The notes under the pieces are model-generated. The model was not told the DNA's origin. It was given only the letters and a program-made list of their open reading frames with translations, and did no database searches. The position numbers were made by a program, and so were the translations under genes. A DNA stretch of 64,000 nt from Allorhizobium pseudoryzae (lineage in GTDB: Bacteria; Pseudomonadota; Alphaproteobacteria; Rhizobiales; Rhizobiaceae), in assembly GCF_011046245.1 (NCBI RefSeq), contig NZ_CP049241.1:1612001-1676000 (forward strand), written 5' to 3'. Positions 31,727-41,319 of the stretch are shown in pieces. Positions within the stretch are counted from its first letter, which is position 1, and each line of letters begins with the position of its first letter.

Positions 31727-32611
31727 GTGAACTGGATCACCAACTATGTGCGCCCGAAGATCAACTCGATGCTCGGTCGCCGGGAAGTGCCGGAGAATCT
31801 TTGGATCAAGTGCCCGGAAACGGGCGAAATGGTCTTCCACAAGGATCTGGAAGAGAACAAGTGGGTCATTCCCGCTTCCGGCTTCCACATGAAGATGCCG
31901 GCCAAGGCGCGTCTGACGGATCTCTTTGACGGCGGAGTCTACGAGAACCTGCCGCAGCCGAAGGTGGCGCAGGATCCGCTGAAGTTCCGCGATTCGAAGA
32001 AATACGCCGACCGCCTGAAGGATAGCCGCACGAAGACCGAGCAGGAGGATACGATCCTTGCCGGTCTCGGCCAGGTGAAGGGCGTCAAGCTCGTGGCGGT
32101 GGTGCACGAGTTCAACTTCATCGGCGGCTCGCTCGGCATGGCGGCCGGCGAGGCGATCGTCAAGGCTGCCGAACGCGCGCTGGCTGAACGCTGCCCGCTG
32201 GTCATCTTCCCGGCCTCCGGTGGTGCCCGCATGCAGGAAGGCATTCTCTCCCTCATGCAGCTGCCGCGCACGACGGTGGCGATCGACATGCTGAAGGAAG
32301 CCGGTCTTCCTTATATCGTGGTGCTCACCAATCCGACGACCGGTGGTGTGACAGCGTCTTATGCCATGCTGGGTGACGTTCACATTGCCGAACCCGGCGC
32401 GGAAATCGGTTTTGCCGGCAAGCGCGTGATCGAACAGACGTTGCGCGAAAAGCTGCCGGAAGGCTTCCAGACGTCGGAATACCTGCTGGAGCACGGCATG
32501 GTCGATATGGTGGTGAAGCGCCATGAGATTGCCGAGACCCTGGCGACGCTTCTGAAGATCATGATGAAACAGCCCGCCACCGCGGATCAGCCGCTGGCGT
32601 TGACGGCCTGA
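31727..32611 (+). CDS. accD: Acetyl-CoA carboxylase carboxyltransferase beta subunit
   Basis: Beta subunit of the carboxyltransferase half of acetyl-CoA carboxylase, the first committed step of fatty acid synthesis. 294 residues. Core motifs [37 protein letters not shown] and [34 protein letters not shown] are intact. The N-terminal zinc-ribbon position keeps one cysteine (KCPETGEMV) but the usual second CxxC is replaced ([13 protein letters not shown]), so zinc binding is doubtful. It follows trpA by 39 bases in the trp operon direction. Confidence 0.97.
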   Translation: MNWITNYVRPKINSMLGRREVPENLWIKCPETGEMVFHKDLEENKWVIPASGFHMKMPAKARLTDLFDGGVYENLPQPKVAQDPLKFRDSKKYADRLKDSRTKTEQEDTILAGLGQVKGVKLVAVVHEFNFIGGSLGMAAGEAIVKAAERALAERCPLVIFPASGGARMQEGILSLMQLPRTTVAIDMLKEAGLPYIVVLTNPTTGGVTASYAMLGDVHIAEPGAEIGFAGKRVIEQTLREKLPEGFQTSEYLLEHGMVDMVVKRHEIAETLATLLKIMMKQPATADQPLALTA

Positions 32612-32629
32612 GCCTGGAGCCGGATGATC

Positions 32630-32727
32630 TCAGGTCGTTTCGACCTGAAACTTAATCCGCTCTAGAATCAAGAAGTAGAGCATGATGTCGACCGAAAACC
32701 GCATACACTTTTCGGCATCATGCTCTA
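32630..32727. repeat. RIME1-like intergenic mosaic repeat
   Basis: Between accD and folC there are two palindromes. The first is TCAGGTCG-TTT-CGACCTGA (32630-32648). The second spans 32676-32727 and begins TAGAGCATGATG and ends CATCATGCTCTA, with CGACCGAAAA/TTTTCGG inside. This two-palindrome layout of about 100 bases matches the Rhizobium-specific intergenic mosaic element RIME1. It may form RNA hairpins separating the accD and folC messages. Confidence 0.82.
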
Positions 32728-32750
32728 GCACGGGAGCCTCGGGGACTTTG

Positions 32751-34094
32751 ATGAATGAGATTGCCCAAAGCGAGGCAGAGCAGGTAATCAACGAGCTGAT
32801 GAAGCTGCATCCCAAGGGGTATGACATGACCCTTGGGCGTATGCGCCGTCTGCTGGAGGTGCTGGGCAACCCGCAGGATCGGCTGCCGCCGATGATCCAT
32901 GTGGCCGGCACCAATGGCAAGGGATCAGTCTCGGCCTTCAGCCGAGCGCTTCTGGAAGCGGGCGGCCATGCCGTGCATGTCCACACCTCGCCGCACCTCG
33001 TCAACTGGCATGAGCGGTATCGCATTGGGAAGCGTGGCGGACCGGGTGCGCTGGTGGATGATGCTCTGCTGGCGGATGCGCTGCGTCGAGTGGCGGAAGC
33101 CAATGCCGGCCAGCCGATTACCGTCTTCGAGATCCTGACGGCGGCCGGCTTCCTCCTGTTTTCCGAAATTCCCGCCGATGCCGTGATCATCGAGGTTGGC
33201 ATGGGCGGGCGGCTTGACTGTACCAATGTCGTGGATCGGCCAGCGGTCTCCGTCATCATGCCGATCTCCTTCGATCACCAGGCCTATCTCGGTGACCGGG
33301 TGGAACTGATTGCCGCTGAAAAGGCCGGCATCATGAAGAAGGGGCATCCGGTCGTCATCGGCCATCAGGAATTCGAAGCCGCCGAAGAGGTGCTGGTTGC
33401 GACGGCCGAGCGCCTGGGCTGTCCCCTGTCCGTCTACGGACAGGATTTCTCCGCCCATGAAGAATTCGGCCGCCTGATCTATCAGGACGAGTTCGGTCTG
33501 GCCGATCTGCCTTTGCCGCGGCTCCCCGGGCGCCATCAGCTCGCAAATGCGGCAGCTGCCATTCGGGCGGTGCGGGCCGCAGGCTTTGCGGTCACCGAGG
33601 CCATGATGGAACAGGCGATGACTGGCGTCGAGTGGCCGGGACGCCTGCAGCGGCTGACCGAGGGCACCCTCATCCCGCTCGCGCCAAAGGGGTCGGAAAT
33701 CTGGGTCGATGGCGGCCACAATCCAGGCGCCGGAGAGGTGATTGCCGAGGCCATGGCGGCCTTCGAGGAGAAGCAGCCGCGGCCGCTTTATCTCGTCACG
33801 GGCATGCTGAACACGAAAGATCCGATCGGCTATTTCCGCGCCTTCACCGATATTGCCGAATGTGTCTTCTGTGTTCCGATCCGCGGCAGCGATGCGGGGC
33901 TGGATCCGGTGGTGCTGGCCAATGCCGCCTATGATGCCGGCCTTGTCGCCGAACCGCATTCGACGGTCGCCGATGCGCTGAAGGAGATCTCGGCCCGGCA
34001 GCTGGATGGCGATGTGCCGCCGCGGATCCTGATCGGCGGCTCGCTCTACCTCGCCGGCAATGTGCTGGCCGATAACGGCACGCCGCCGAAATAA
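32751..34094 (+). CDS. folC: Folylpolyglutamate synthase / dihydrofolate synthase
   Basis: Adds glutamate to dihydropteroate and folates. ATG at 32751 (MNEIAQSEAEQVINELMKLHPKG) with GGGGA nearby gives 447 residues. Marks: MIHVAGTNGKGSVSAFSRALL (P-loop), VHTSPHLVNWHERYRIG, FEILTAAGFLLF, EVGMGGRLDCTNVVD, SFDHQAYLGD, EKAGIMKKGHPVVIG and WVDGGHNPGAG. It follows the RIME1 repeat and converges on trxA across a terminator. Confidence 0.97.
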   Translation: MNEIAQSEAEQVINELMKLHPKGYDMTLGRMRRLLEVLGNPQDRLPPMIHVAGTNGKGSVSAFSRALLEAGGHAVHVHTSPHLVNWHERYRIGKRGGPGALVDDALLADALRRVAEANAGQPITVFEILTAAGFLLFSEIPADAVIIEVGMGGRLDCTNVVDRPAVSVIMPISFDHQAYLGDRVELIAAEKAGIMKKGHPVVIGHQEFEAAEEVLVATAERLGCPLSVYGQDFSAHEEFGRLIYQDEFGLADLPLPRLPGRHQLANAAAAIRAVRAAGFAVTEAMMEQAMTGVEWPGRLQRLTEGTLIPLAPKGSEIWVDGGHNPGAGEVIAEAMAAFEEKQPRPLYLVTGMLNTKDPIGYFRAFTDIAECVFCVPIRGSDAGLDPVVLANAAYDAGLVAEPHSTVADALKEISARQLDGDVPPRILIGGSLYLAGNVLADNGTPPK

Positions 34095-34119
34095 CCCGAG
34101 AGCCAAACCGACGAACGAA

Positions 34120-34145
34120 AAAAGCCCGGCGAAAACCGGGCTTTT
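34120..34145. terminator. Bidirectional intrinsic terminator between folC and trxA
   Basis: AAAAGCCCGG (34120-34129), loop of six, CCGGGCTTTT (34136-34145). Perfect 10-bp stem with A and T tracts at either side, between two convergent genes. Confidence 0.92.
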
Positions 34146-34168
34146 GTCTGTCTGGTGTGCCGGAAGGC

Positions 34169-34489
34169 TCAGGCCGCGCTGGAAATCCAGCTGGAAAGGG
34201 CTGTCTTCGGAGCAGCACCCACCTTGATATCGGCCACTTCGCCGCCCTTGAACATGGCAAGCGTCGGGATCGAGCGGACGCCGAACTTGGCGGCGAGTTC
34301 CGGGTTCTCGTCAATGTTCAGCTTGGCGATCTTCACCTTGCCGGCCAGTTCCGAGGAGATTTCTTCGAGGCTCGGCGCGATCATCTTGCACGGGCCGCAC
34401 CATTCGGCCCAGAAATCCACGATCACGGGTTCGGAAGCGTCCAGAACTTCGGCCTGGAAATTGGAGTTGTCGACTTTCACGGTAGCCAT
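34169..34489 (-). CDS. trxA: Thioredoxin 1
   Basis: Small redox protein that reduces disulfides in the cytoplasm. ATG at 34489 with AGGAG about 7 bases upstream gives 106 residues. The active site is [11 protein letters not shown], and [11 protein letters not shown] carries the conserved cis-proline. Its 73-base upstream gap separates it from addA; it may share read-through from the addBA operon or have its own promoter. Confidence 0.98.
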   Translation of the reverse strand: MATVKVDNSNFQAEVLDASEPVIVDFWAEWCGPCKMIAPSLEEISSELAGKVKIAKLNIDENPELAAKFGVRSIPTLAMFKGGEVADIKVGAAPKTALSSWISSAA

Positions 34490-34561
34490 GGGGCTCTCCT
34501 TCGATACGGGTGTTGGCAACAATGTGATGCGTGGACGCGTCAAATTCAATGCCTGCCTATC

Positions 34562-37500
34562 TCACTTTGTCAGGAGTTCTTCAAGCGTGGCCGCCAGCAG
34601 GCCGTCCGGCAGTTCCATCACGCTGGCGGTCTCGCTGTAGACCAGCGTGCAGGCAATCCGGAGCGCCGGATAAAGCGGCTGCAGGATCTTTGCATAGATC
34701 GCCATCTGCGCCCGGTGGGCAAACGGAATGTCGGAAAGCCCGCGGGGCGGAAAGCGGTTGGTCTTGTAATCCAGGATCACCACGCGACCGTCTTCGGTGA
34801 CCACCAGCCGGTCCACACGCCCCGAGACCGCATAGTCTCTGCCCTTCAGCGAGAGGCGCCCCATGATGGACACTTCCGCCTGGGCATGGGCAGAAAACAA
34901 TTGCGAAAGCTGCGGGTGGCGCAACACGCCCATGACCGCCGACAGGAGCGCCTCGCGTTCGCCAGCGGGCCAGAAGGATGCGGTGCGGTCGAGATAGCGA
35001 CGCGCGGCCGCCTCCTGCTCGTCTGCGGCAAGGCCCGGCAGCATCTGCAGCATGCGGTGCGTCAGCCGGCCCTTCTGCAGCGCCAGCCCGGACGATGCCT
35101 CCTTTTCCCCGAAGAGCGGCGAGACGAAGGCCGCCTCGCCATCCTCGTCCTCGATGATGATCCCGGCACCGGAAGGGCTCAAAGGCCGCGGAAGCGGCGG
35201 GGCAGGCGGCAGGGGCTGGAACAGGGCAGCGGGAAGGCTTTCCCGTAGCTCGTGGCGTTCGTCCTCGACATGCCGTTCCAGCGGTCGCAGTTCCTGGGTT
35301 CCGATGCGCCAGCGATGGCCGCTCCATGTTCCGTCCGGCCCGGAAAATTCCGCCGGCTGGCAATGCTCCGGATCAGCCGACAGCGCCCGGGCGATCATCG
35401 CCTGCCAGCTGTCGTCATTGTCGCGCTTGCCCCGATAGCCGCAGACGACCAGCCGGTCGGCGGCGCGCGTCATGCCGACATAGAGCAGGCGGCGATATTC
35501 CTCTTCCGCCGATTGCTTCAGGCGATCATCATCTGCCGCCGTCAGGGCATTCGACAGCGTTTTCCCCGGCACCCAGGCGGGAATGTCCGTTTCGCCGATC
35601 TTCAGGAACCGGAATTTCGGGACGTGGCTGGAGATGAAGGCTTTTGAGCCGGAATCGACCAGGAACACCACGGGCGCCTCCAGACCCTTGGAGGCATGCA
35701 CGGTCATGATGCGCACCTCGTCGCGGCCGCTATCCTGTTCGCGTTTGATCTCCGGCGATTCCAGCTCAAGCGTCGAAATGAAGCTCTGCAGGCCGGGCAG
35801 CGCCTTGTCCTCGTGTTCGAGCGCCAGGCTGAGGAACTCGTCGAGAATATCGCCCGCCTCGCTGCCAAGCCGGGCCAGGAACCGTTTGCGCCCGCCTTCG
35901 GCACCGAGGACCCGGGCGAAGAAATCATGCACGCCGCAGCCTTCGGCCATAGTCTTCAGGCGAAGCAAGTCCTCCCGGACCCGCGCAAAAGCCGTATCCC
36001 CCTGGTCCGCGAGAGCGCACAGATGCGCCCATGCGCTGGTCTTCTCCGGCCGAAGTGCCGCGAGGCGGAAGAGATCGTCCTCCGTCAGATTGAAGAGCGG
36101 GCTTTTCAGAGAGGCGGCAAGCGACAGATCGTCATGCGGCTGCAGCAGGAAGCGGCCAAGCGCCATCAGATCCTGCACCGCGATATGGCTTGCCAGACGA
36201 AGCCGGTCGGCACCGGCGACGGGAATCTCTCCGCGCCGTTTCAGCGCGCGGGTCAGCGCATTGACAAAGGCATCACGCTTGCGCACCAGAACCAGAATGT
36301 CGCCGGGGCGGATCAGCCGCTCCTTGCCCTTCTCGATGATCGTCTGGTGCCCCACCAGGTCGCCGACGTGATGGGCAATGCGCCCGGCAAGGACAGCCGA
36401 CGGCGCCTTGTCCGGCGTCGCATCGAAGGGGGCCGTCCAGTCCTCCTCCATCTCTCCCACATCCGGCACGACCGTTTCCCAAAGATCGACGGCGCCGGCA
36501 TGGCCGAGGCGATTGGAACGGTGGATGACGGGATCGCCGGTGGCGCTGAGGCCGCTGGCATTCTCCGGCAGGGAAAACACTTGGTCGACCGCGCTCAGCA
36601 CATCCGCTGTCGATCGGAAGGACAGCGGCAGGCGCACGGGATGAAAATTCTGTCCGCTGCGCGCGACACGCTTGCTCGTCAACTCACGTTCTTCGGCAAA
36701 GCGCTCCGGTCGCGCACCCTGGAAGGAATAGATTGATTGTTTTTCGTCACCAACGGCGAAGATCGTTCGTCGGGTTTCGCGGGCGCTGCGCCCGGCAAAG
36801 AAATCTTCCGCCAGCGATTGGATGACACTCCACTGAATGGGGCTGGTATCCTGCGCCTCGTCCACCAGGATGTGGTCGATGCCCTGGTCGAGCTTGTAGT
36901 GCACCCAGGCGCCCACGCCGTCGCGGGTCAGGAGTTCGGCGGTGTGGTTGATCAGGTCTTCAAAGTCGAGCAGGCTGCGGCGCCGTTTCAGCTCCTCGTA
37001 ATCCTCGTTCAGCCGTTCGGCGAGCGTCAGCGCCGCGCGCGTCGCCGCCAGCATGCGCACCAGCTTCAACCGGTCGCGAAGGGCGGCCACATGGTCACGC
37101 GCCTCGGTGACAGCATCGCCCAGCTCCGGCGCGGCGGTCAGCATGGCCTTGGTGATCAGTGATGTATCGGCCTTCGGCTTTCCGGCCTGCGTCATAAAAA
37201 TCTGGTCGAGCAGGCGGGCGCGGATCGCCCCGTCTCTTTCCTCGACCACCTGCCGCAGGGTAAAAGCCACCTCGGCCGCCTTGGCGCCGCCCTTGGCATC
37301 GGCCACCTCCAGATAGGTGGTCAGCCGGGGCCCGTTCAGGCCCTTCAGCGGCCAGTAGGCCGCAAGCACGGCAGCCTCCGTCTCGCCCGGCTGCAGCCCG
37401 AAGGCCTCGGTCAGAACTTTCTCCATGCCGCCGCGCGCATCGGCCGCGCCCAAGAACCGGCGGATGGCCGTGCGGTTGGCGACGATATCGGACAAGAGCG

Positions 37501-38116
37501 TTTCCAGACCGGATTCGTCGCCGAGATCCAGCACATGGGCAAAGGCGTCCGCCAGTCCGCTGTCTTCTTCGATCGCGGTAGCGGTGAGCAGCGACCGCCG
37601 CGCTTCCGCCAGAAGGGTGGAGGCCGAGACATCGTCCAGTACGGAGAAATGCCCCGCCACATTGGCTTCCAGCGGAAACTGATGCAGTAAAGCCTCACAG
37701 AAGGCGTGGATCGTCTGGATCTTCAGCCCGCCCGGCGTTTCCAGTGCCCTGGCAAACAGACGTCGCGCATCGGCCAGCTTGAGGGAATCCGGCTCATGAC
37801 CTTCGATGGCGGCAATCCGTTGCGCCAGCTCCTCATCTGGCAGCACTGCCCATTCGGCAAGCCGCTGAAACACGCGGTTCGACATTTCGGAGGCCGCGGC
37901 CTTTGTATAGGTAAGGCAGAGGATCGCGGACGGACGGCAGCCGGCCAGCAGCAGCCGGATCACCCGCTGTGTCAGCACATGGGTCTTGCCTGATCCGGCA
38001 TTGGCGGACACCCAGGCGGAGCTTTCCGGATCGGAGGCGAGCGCCTGCTGCTGCGCCGTCCAGTTCAGCCATTCGTGCGGATCGTTGCCAAGCGTTTCGA
38101 GGCTCATCTCAGTCAT
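34562..38116 (-). CDS. addA: Double-strand break repair helicase-nuclease AddA
   Basis: AddAB is the alphaproteobacterial counterpart of RecBCD, resecting double-strand ends to load RecA. From the ATG at 38116 the protein is 1184 residues; a later ATG at 38107 is also possible. The UvrD-type Walker A is SANAGSGKTHV at residues 37-47; helicase motifs ILCLTYTKAAASEMSNRV, VDEAQDTSPIQWSVIQ, AVGDEKQSIYSFQGARPE, LPLSFRST and RIMTVHASKGLEAPVVFLVD follow. The C-terminal RecB-type nuclease is visible at GRVDRLVVTEDG..VILDYKTN. It overlaps addB by 8 bases. Confidence 0.97.
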   Translation of the reverse strand: MTEMSLETLGNDPHEWLNWTAQQQALASDPESSAWVSANAGSGKTHVLTQRVIRLLLAGCRPSAILCLTYTKAAASEMSNRVFQRLAEWAVLPDEELAQRIAAIEGHEPDSLKLADARRLFARALETPGGLKIQTIHAFCEALLHQFPLEANVAGHFSVLDDVSASTLLAEARRSLLTATAIEEDSGLADAFAHVLDLGDESGLETLLSDIVANRTAIRRFLGAADARGGMEKVLTEAFGLQPGETEAAVLAAYWPLKGLNGPRLTTYLEVADAKGGAKAAEVAFTLRQVVEERDGAIRARLLDQIFMTQAGKPKADTSLITKAMLTAAPELGDAVTEARDHVAALRDRLKLVRMLAATRAALTLAERLNEDYEELKRRRSLLDFEDLINHTAELLTRDGVGAWVHYKLDQGIDHILVDEAQDTSPIQWSVIQSLAEDFFAGRSARETRRTIFAVGDEKQSIYSFQGARPERFAEERELTSKRVARSGQNFHPVRLPLSFRSTADVLSAVDQVFSLPENASGLSATGDPVIHRSNRLGHAGAVDLWETVVPDVGEMEEDWTAPFDATPDKAPSAVLAGRIAHHVGDLVGHQTIIEKGKERLIRPGDILVLVRKRDAFVNALTRALKRRGEIPVAGADRLRLASHIAVQDLMALGRFLLQPHDDLSLAASLKSPLFNLTEDDLFRLAALRPEKTSAWAHLCALADQGDTAFARVREDLLRLKTMAEGCGVHDFFARVLGAEGGRKRFLARLGSEAGDILDEFLSLALEHEDKALPGLQSFISTLELESPEIKREQDSGRDEVRIMTVHASKGLEAPVVFLVDSGSKAFISSHVPKFRFLKIGETDIPAWVPGKTLSNALTAADDDRLKQSAEEEYRRLLYVGMTRAADRLVVCGYRGKRDNDDSWQAMIARALSADPEHCQPAEFSGPDGTWSGHRWRIGTQELRPLERHVEDERHELRESLPAALFQPLPPAPPLPRPLSPSGAGIIIEDEDGEAAFVSPLFGEKEASSGLALQKGRLTHRMLQMLPGLAADEQEAAARRYLDRTASFWPAGEREALLSAVMGVLRHPQLSQLFSAHAQAEVSIMGRLSLKGRDYAVSGRVDRLVVTEDGRVVILDYKTNRFPPRGLSDIPFAHRAQMAIYAKILQPLYPALRIACTLVYSETASVMELPDGLLAATLEELLTK

Positions 38117-41100
38117 CGGCATCACCGTCTTCCGCATCGGCCGTCGACCATTCGGCAACCCGGGCGAGATGATCATACTCGCCGCCGAAATCGCTCTGCA
38201 TCACCGGAATGACGCGGGAAGCAAACCCAACGCTGTTGTCGCGCAGACGTTTGACGAGCGTGGTCAGTTGCGTGATCGAATCCTCGGCCAGTTCGATCGC
38301 CGATTTTGGCTGGGTCGTCGCCGTTGCGCGGGCGCCCTCGTTGTTGACTTTGTCGCACGTGAAACGTTCGCCGGGGCGCAGTCGGACATAGAGGAGATTG
38401 TCCGGCCGCTGGGCGCCGAGTGCCTTGAAGGCACCGGCTTGCAGGGCGGCCGCCTCCAGCGCCAGTTGCGGGTCGAGCAGCGCGCGGGCCTGGGCGGGCG
38501 AGGGGTTCAGCCCCGTTTTGTAGTCTATGATGTCGGCATCGCCGGACCCTTTGAGGTCGATCCGATCGGCGATACCGGTGAGCCGGATACCTGCCTCCGT
38601 AAGCTCGAAGCCCGCCGGAAGCTCCGTATAGGTCTTGCGGATATCCGGCGCACGATCGGCCTCCCAGCGCAGGAAGGCGCGGGCCACCTCGCGAAAGCGC
38701 GGACGCCAGACCTGGTCGATATGCGGCGGCAGGTTTTCCCGGTCGAACTCTTCATTAGTCACCCGGCGCATCACCTCTTCGGCATGCGGCGTGCCGGGCA
38801 CCGGGGCCACCCGCGTGTAGCGCTCGATGATCCGGTGGTAGAGCGTGCCGCGTTCGGCAGCACCGGGATCCTCGTTGAACGGCTCCAGCGGATCGAGTTT
38901 CAGGATACGGCGGGCATAAATCGAATAGGGGTCGCGGCGCAGCCGGCCCACTTCGCTGAAGGAATATTTCGCCGGCTGCAGATCGGCGGGCGGTGTCGGC
39001 GCCGGGCGTTTCGTCAGCGTCTGCTTGTCGCTCAGCTCACTGTCATCCAGTTGCTGGGCCCATTGACGATAGGCGGTGCCGCGGGCTCGCAGGTCGCGAC
39101 CCAGCTGCTCACCGCCAAGCGCCAGCAGGCGCTGCAGCCAGCGGGAGGCCACTGTCGGGGCACCACCTTTGCGCAGCGAGCGGGAGTAGACCAGCCGACG
39201 CGTGCCGTTTGCCATCTCGAAGTCGTGCGCCAGCTGGCCGATCTTGCGTTCCGGCGGTTCCAGCCCGATGTCGGTCTTCATGCTGCGCGACAGGAAGGGA
39301 TTGTTGACCGACTGGCCCGGCCAGGAACCCTCGTTCAGCCCGCCGAGGATCATCGTGTCCACCCGCTGCAGGCGCGATTCCAGCGTACCGAAGATGAAAA
39401 CGCGCGGATGGCTGAGCTGCCGGGGTTTCACCGCTTCGCTGGCGAGAAGCGCGGCCATGATGTCGATCCACTGCGGCCCATCCGCCTCAATCTGTCCGTC
39501 GGTCTCGATGATTTCGGACAGCACGGCGGCGAGGCGTTCGCCCGCCTCTCCCGTCCAGAGGGGGCGGAGATCTTGTTCGGCATTGGCAGCTATCGCTTCG
39601 AGCACGCGGCCAGTCCGGGTGGCCCAGTCGGACAAGGGCAGCTTGGCGGAGATCCGCCGGCCATCGGGCATCCGGGTGATCAGGACTTCCGCCAGCGGTT
39701 CGACCGCCGCCTGGATTTTTTCCGCCAGAGCCAATGCCCGGTCGCGTGCGTCCTCCGGCAGCGAGAGACGCCATTGCGGGGTGTGGCGGTCCTCGTCCTG
39801 CTCCTTCAGGCGCTGCTGGAGGAGGGGAAGAAGCGAGGCAATATCCGGTTCGCCGGTGCCGCCGCGCAAGCCCAGAAGCTCCAGTGCTTCGCGGGCCGGG
39901 CGGCAATCCCCGCTTGCCATGCCGAAACAGGCGAGCGGATGTTTCAGGAGCGCGGTGATCGCGACGGGATCGCCGGGCCGCAGGATCGATTCCAGCACGA
40001 GGGTCAGCAGCGTGCCCTGCGGCGTGGCGGAAAGAGGCGTGCCGGCGGTATCGTCGGCGGTGATTCCGAAACGGGCAAGTTCCGCCGTCACGCGGTGGGC
40101 CAAAGCCCGGTCAGGCGTGATGAGCGCCGCTTGGGATGGTCCGTCGGCACCCGGTTCCTCCAGCGCCAGCCGGAGCGCAATCGCGATGGCGGTCGCCTCC
40201 TCGCGCTCGTTGGCGGCCTCGATCAGCGCCACATCGGCAAAGGCAGCGGCGACGGTGCCGGCCGATGTCGATTGCCGCCAGGCGTTCCAGCGATCGGTGG
40301 CGTCTGCCGGTGCCAAGGCCTGGGAGAGCAGGTCCGCCCGGCACTTCAGATCCCCCGGCGCATCGCCCAGGATGGAAACCTCGTCGCGCGACACCTGAAG
40401 CCGCTGCAGCAGACGGTAGAGACCGTATTGCGGGTGGCTGCGGCTGGTCGGATCGGGTTTTAAGCCGTCCGCGCCCTTGCCCAGCATCACCCATTGCTCG
40501 TCCGGCATGGAAAGATCGAGACCCGGCAGAATGACCGCACCGTTGGGAAGAGCCGCGATGGCGGCGATGAGATGCGCGGCGGCCGGAACCGAGCCGGTGG
40601 ACCCGGCGACGATGACCGGCCCGTCGTGGCTGCGTTCAGTGATCCGCCGCGCTTCGGCATTGATCCGCGCCGCCTGGTGTTTTGCCGGCGAAGACCGGCG
40701 CAGCTCTTCCAGCCGCGCCGGCCAAAAGGCACTGGCGATCTTCAGAAATTCCGCCGTCAGCTGCCACCAGAGCGAATGTTCGGCCGTCTGCAGCCGTTCG
40801 AGATCCGACCAGTCCCGCTCTTCGGTCTCGATCGCATCGATCAACTCAGCGAGTGACCGCGCTAGCCAGATGGCATCCGCCGGGCTTGCCGGTGCCACCA
40901 GCGGCGAGTCTTGGTGCACGTCCATGATGGCGCGGGGCAGGGTGTTGCGCCAGGCCAGGATCAGCCGGCCGAGCTCCAGCAGACGCGCGGTGCCGCTGAT
41001 CGGAACCGCGAGATCTATCTCTTCGGGCGCCACGAGATCAAAGAAACCCTCGTCGTCATCGGTCTCGCCCAGCGGCCGGACGATCGGCAGGATCGCCGAA

Positions 41101-41315
41101 CGACCGCCGAGCAGCTCGACGAATTCCGAGCGCAGCACACGCGCCGCACGCCGGGTCGGCACATAGATCGTCACCTTGGAGAGGGACAGCGGATCGTCGG
41201 CATCGTAGCGGAAGGAAGGCAGCACGCGCCCGTCGCAGAGACCGGCAGCCACCGTGCGCAGGAATGGCACGGCGGCAGGAATGGTCAGAATGCGTTTCTC
41301 CCGATGATCCGCCAT
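38109..41315 (-). CDS. addB: Double-strand break repair protein AddB
   Basis: Partner of AddA. 1068 residues, typical for the alphaproteobacterial AddB, which carries a second RecB-family nuclease but a degenerate helicase. Visible are VTIYVPTRRAARVLRSEFVELLGGRSAILPIVRPLG at the N-terminus, the FIFGTLESRLQRVDTMILGGLNEGSWP block, and the C-terminal nuclease GIADRIDLKGSGDADIIDYKTG. It starts 4 bases after the murU-like gene. Confidence 0.95.
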   Translation of the reverse strand: MADHREKRILTIPAAVPFLRTVAAGLCDGRVLPSFRYDADDPLSLSKVTIYVPTRRAARVLRSEFVELLGGRSAILPIVRPLGETDDDEGFFDLVAPEEIDLAVPISGTARLLELGRLILAWRNTLPRAIMDVHQDSPLVAPASPADAIWLARSLAELIDAIETEERDWSDLERLQTAEHSLWWQLTAEFLKIASAFWPARLEELRRSSPAKHQAARINAEARRITERSHDGPVIVAGSTGSVPAAAHLIAAIAALPNGAVILPGLDLSMPDEQWVMLGKGADGLKPDPTSRSHPQYGLYRLLQRLQVSRDEVSILGDAPGDLKCRADLLSQALAPADATDRWNAWRQSTSAGTVAAAFADVALIEAANEREEATAIAIALRLALEEPGADGPSQAALITPDRALAHRVTAELARFGITADDTAGTPLSATPQGTLLTLVLESILRPGDPVAITALLKHPLACFGMASGDCRPAREALELLGLRGGTGEPDIASLLPLLQQRLKEQDEDRHTPQWRLSLPEDARDRALALAEKIQAAVEPLAEVLITRMPDGRRISAKLPLSDWATRTGRVLEAIAANAEQDLRPLWTGEAGERLAAVLSEIIETDGQIEADGPQWIDIMAALLASEAVKPRQLSHPRVFIFGTLESRLQRVDTMILGGLNEGSWPGQSVNNPFLSRSMKTDIGLEPPERKIGQLAHDFEMANGTRRLVYSRSLRKGGAPTVASRWLQRLLALGGEQLGRDLRARGTAYRQWAQQLDDSELSDKQTLTKRPAPTPPADLQPAKYSFSEVGRLRRDPYSIYARRILKLDPLEPFNEDPGAAERGTLYHRIIERYTRVAPVPGTPHAEEVMRRVTNEEFDRENLPPHIDQVWRPRFREVARAFLRWEADRAPDIRKTYTELPAGFELTEAGIRLTGIADRIDLKGSGDADIIDYKTGLNPSPAQARALLDPQLALEAAALQAGAFKALGAQRPDNLLYVRLRPGERFTCDKVNNEGARATATTQPKSAIELAEDSITQLTTLVKRLRDNSVGFASRVIPVMQSDFGGEYDHLARVAEWSTADAEDGDADD

Positions 41316-41319
41316 GGCA

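Noticed and set aside
38351..38366. CACGTG-centred sequence TGTCGCACGTGAAACG in addB as a parS site
   Set aside because: Only 13 of 16 match, one half is degraded, and it lies over 22 kb from the proposed origin.
37986..40463. Open frame of 825 codons opposite addA and addB
   Set aside because: Shadow frame over two confident genes, with low-complexity composition and no domain I recognise.
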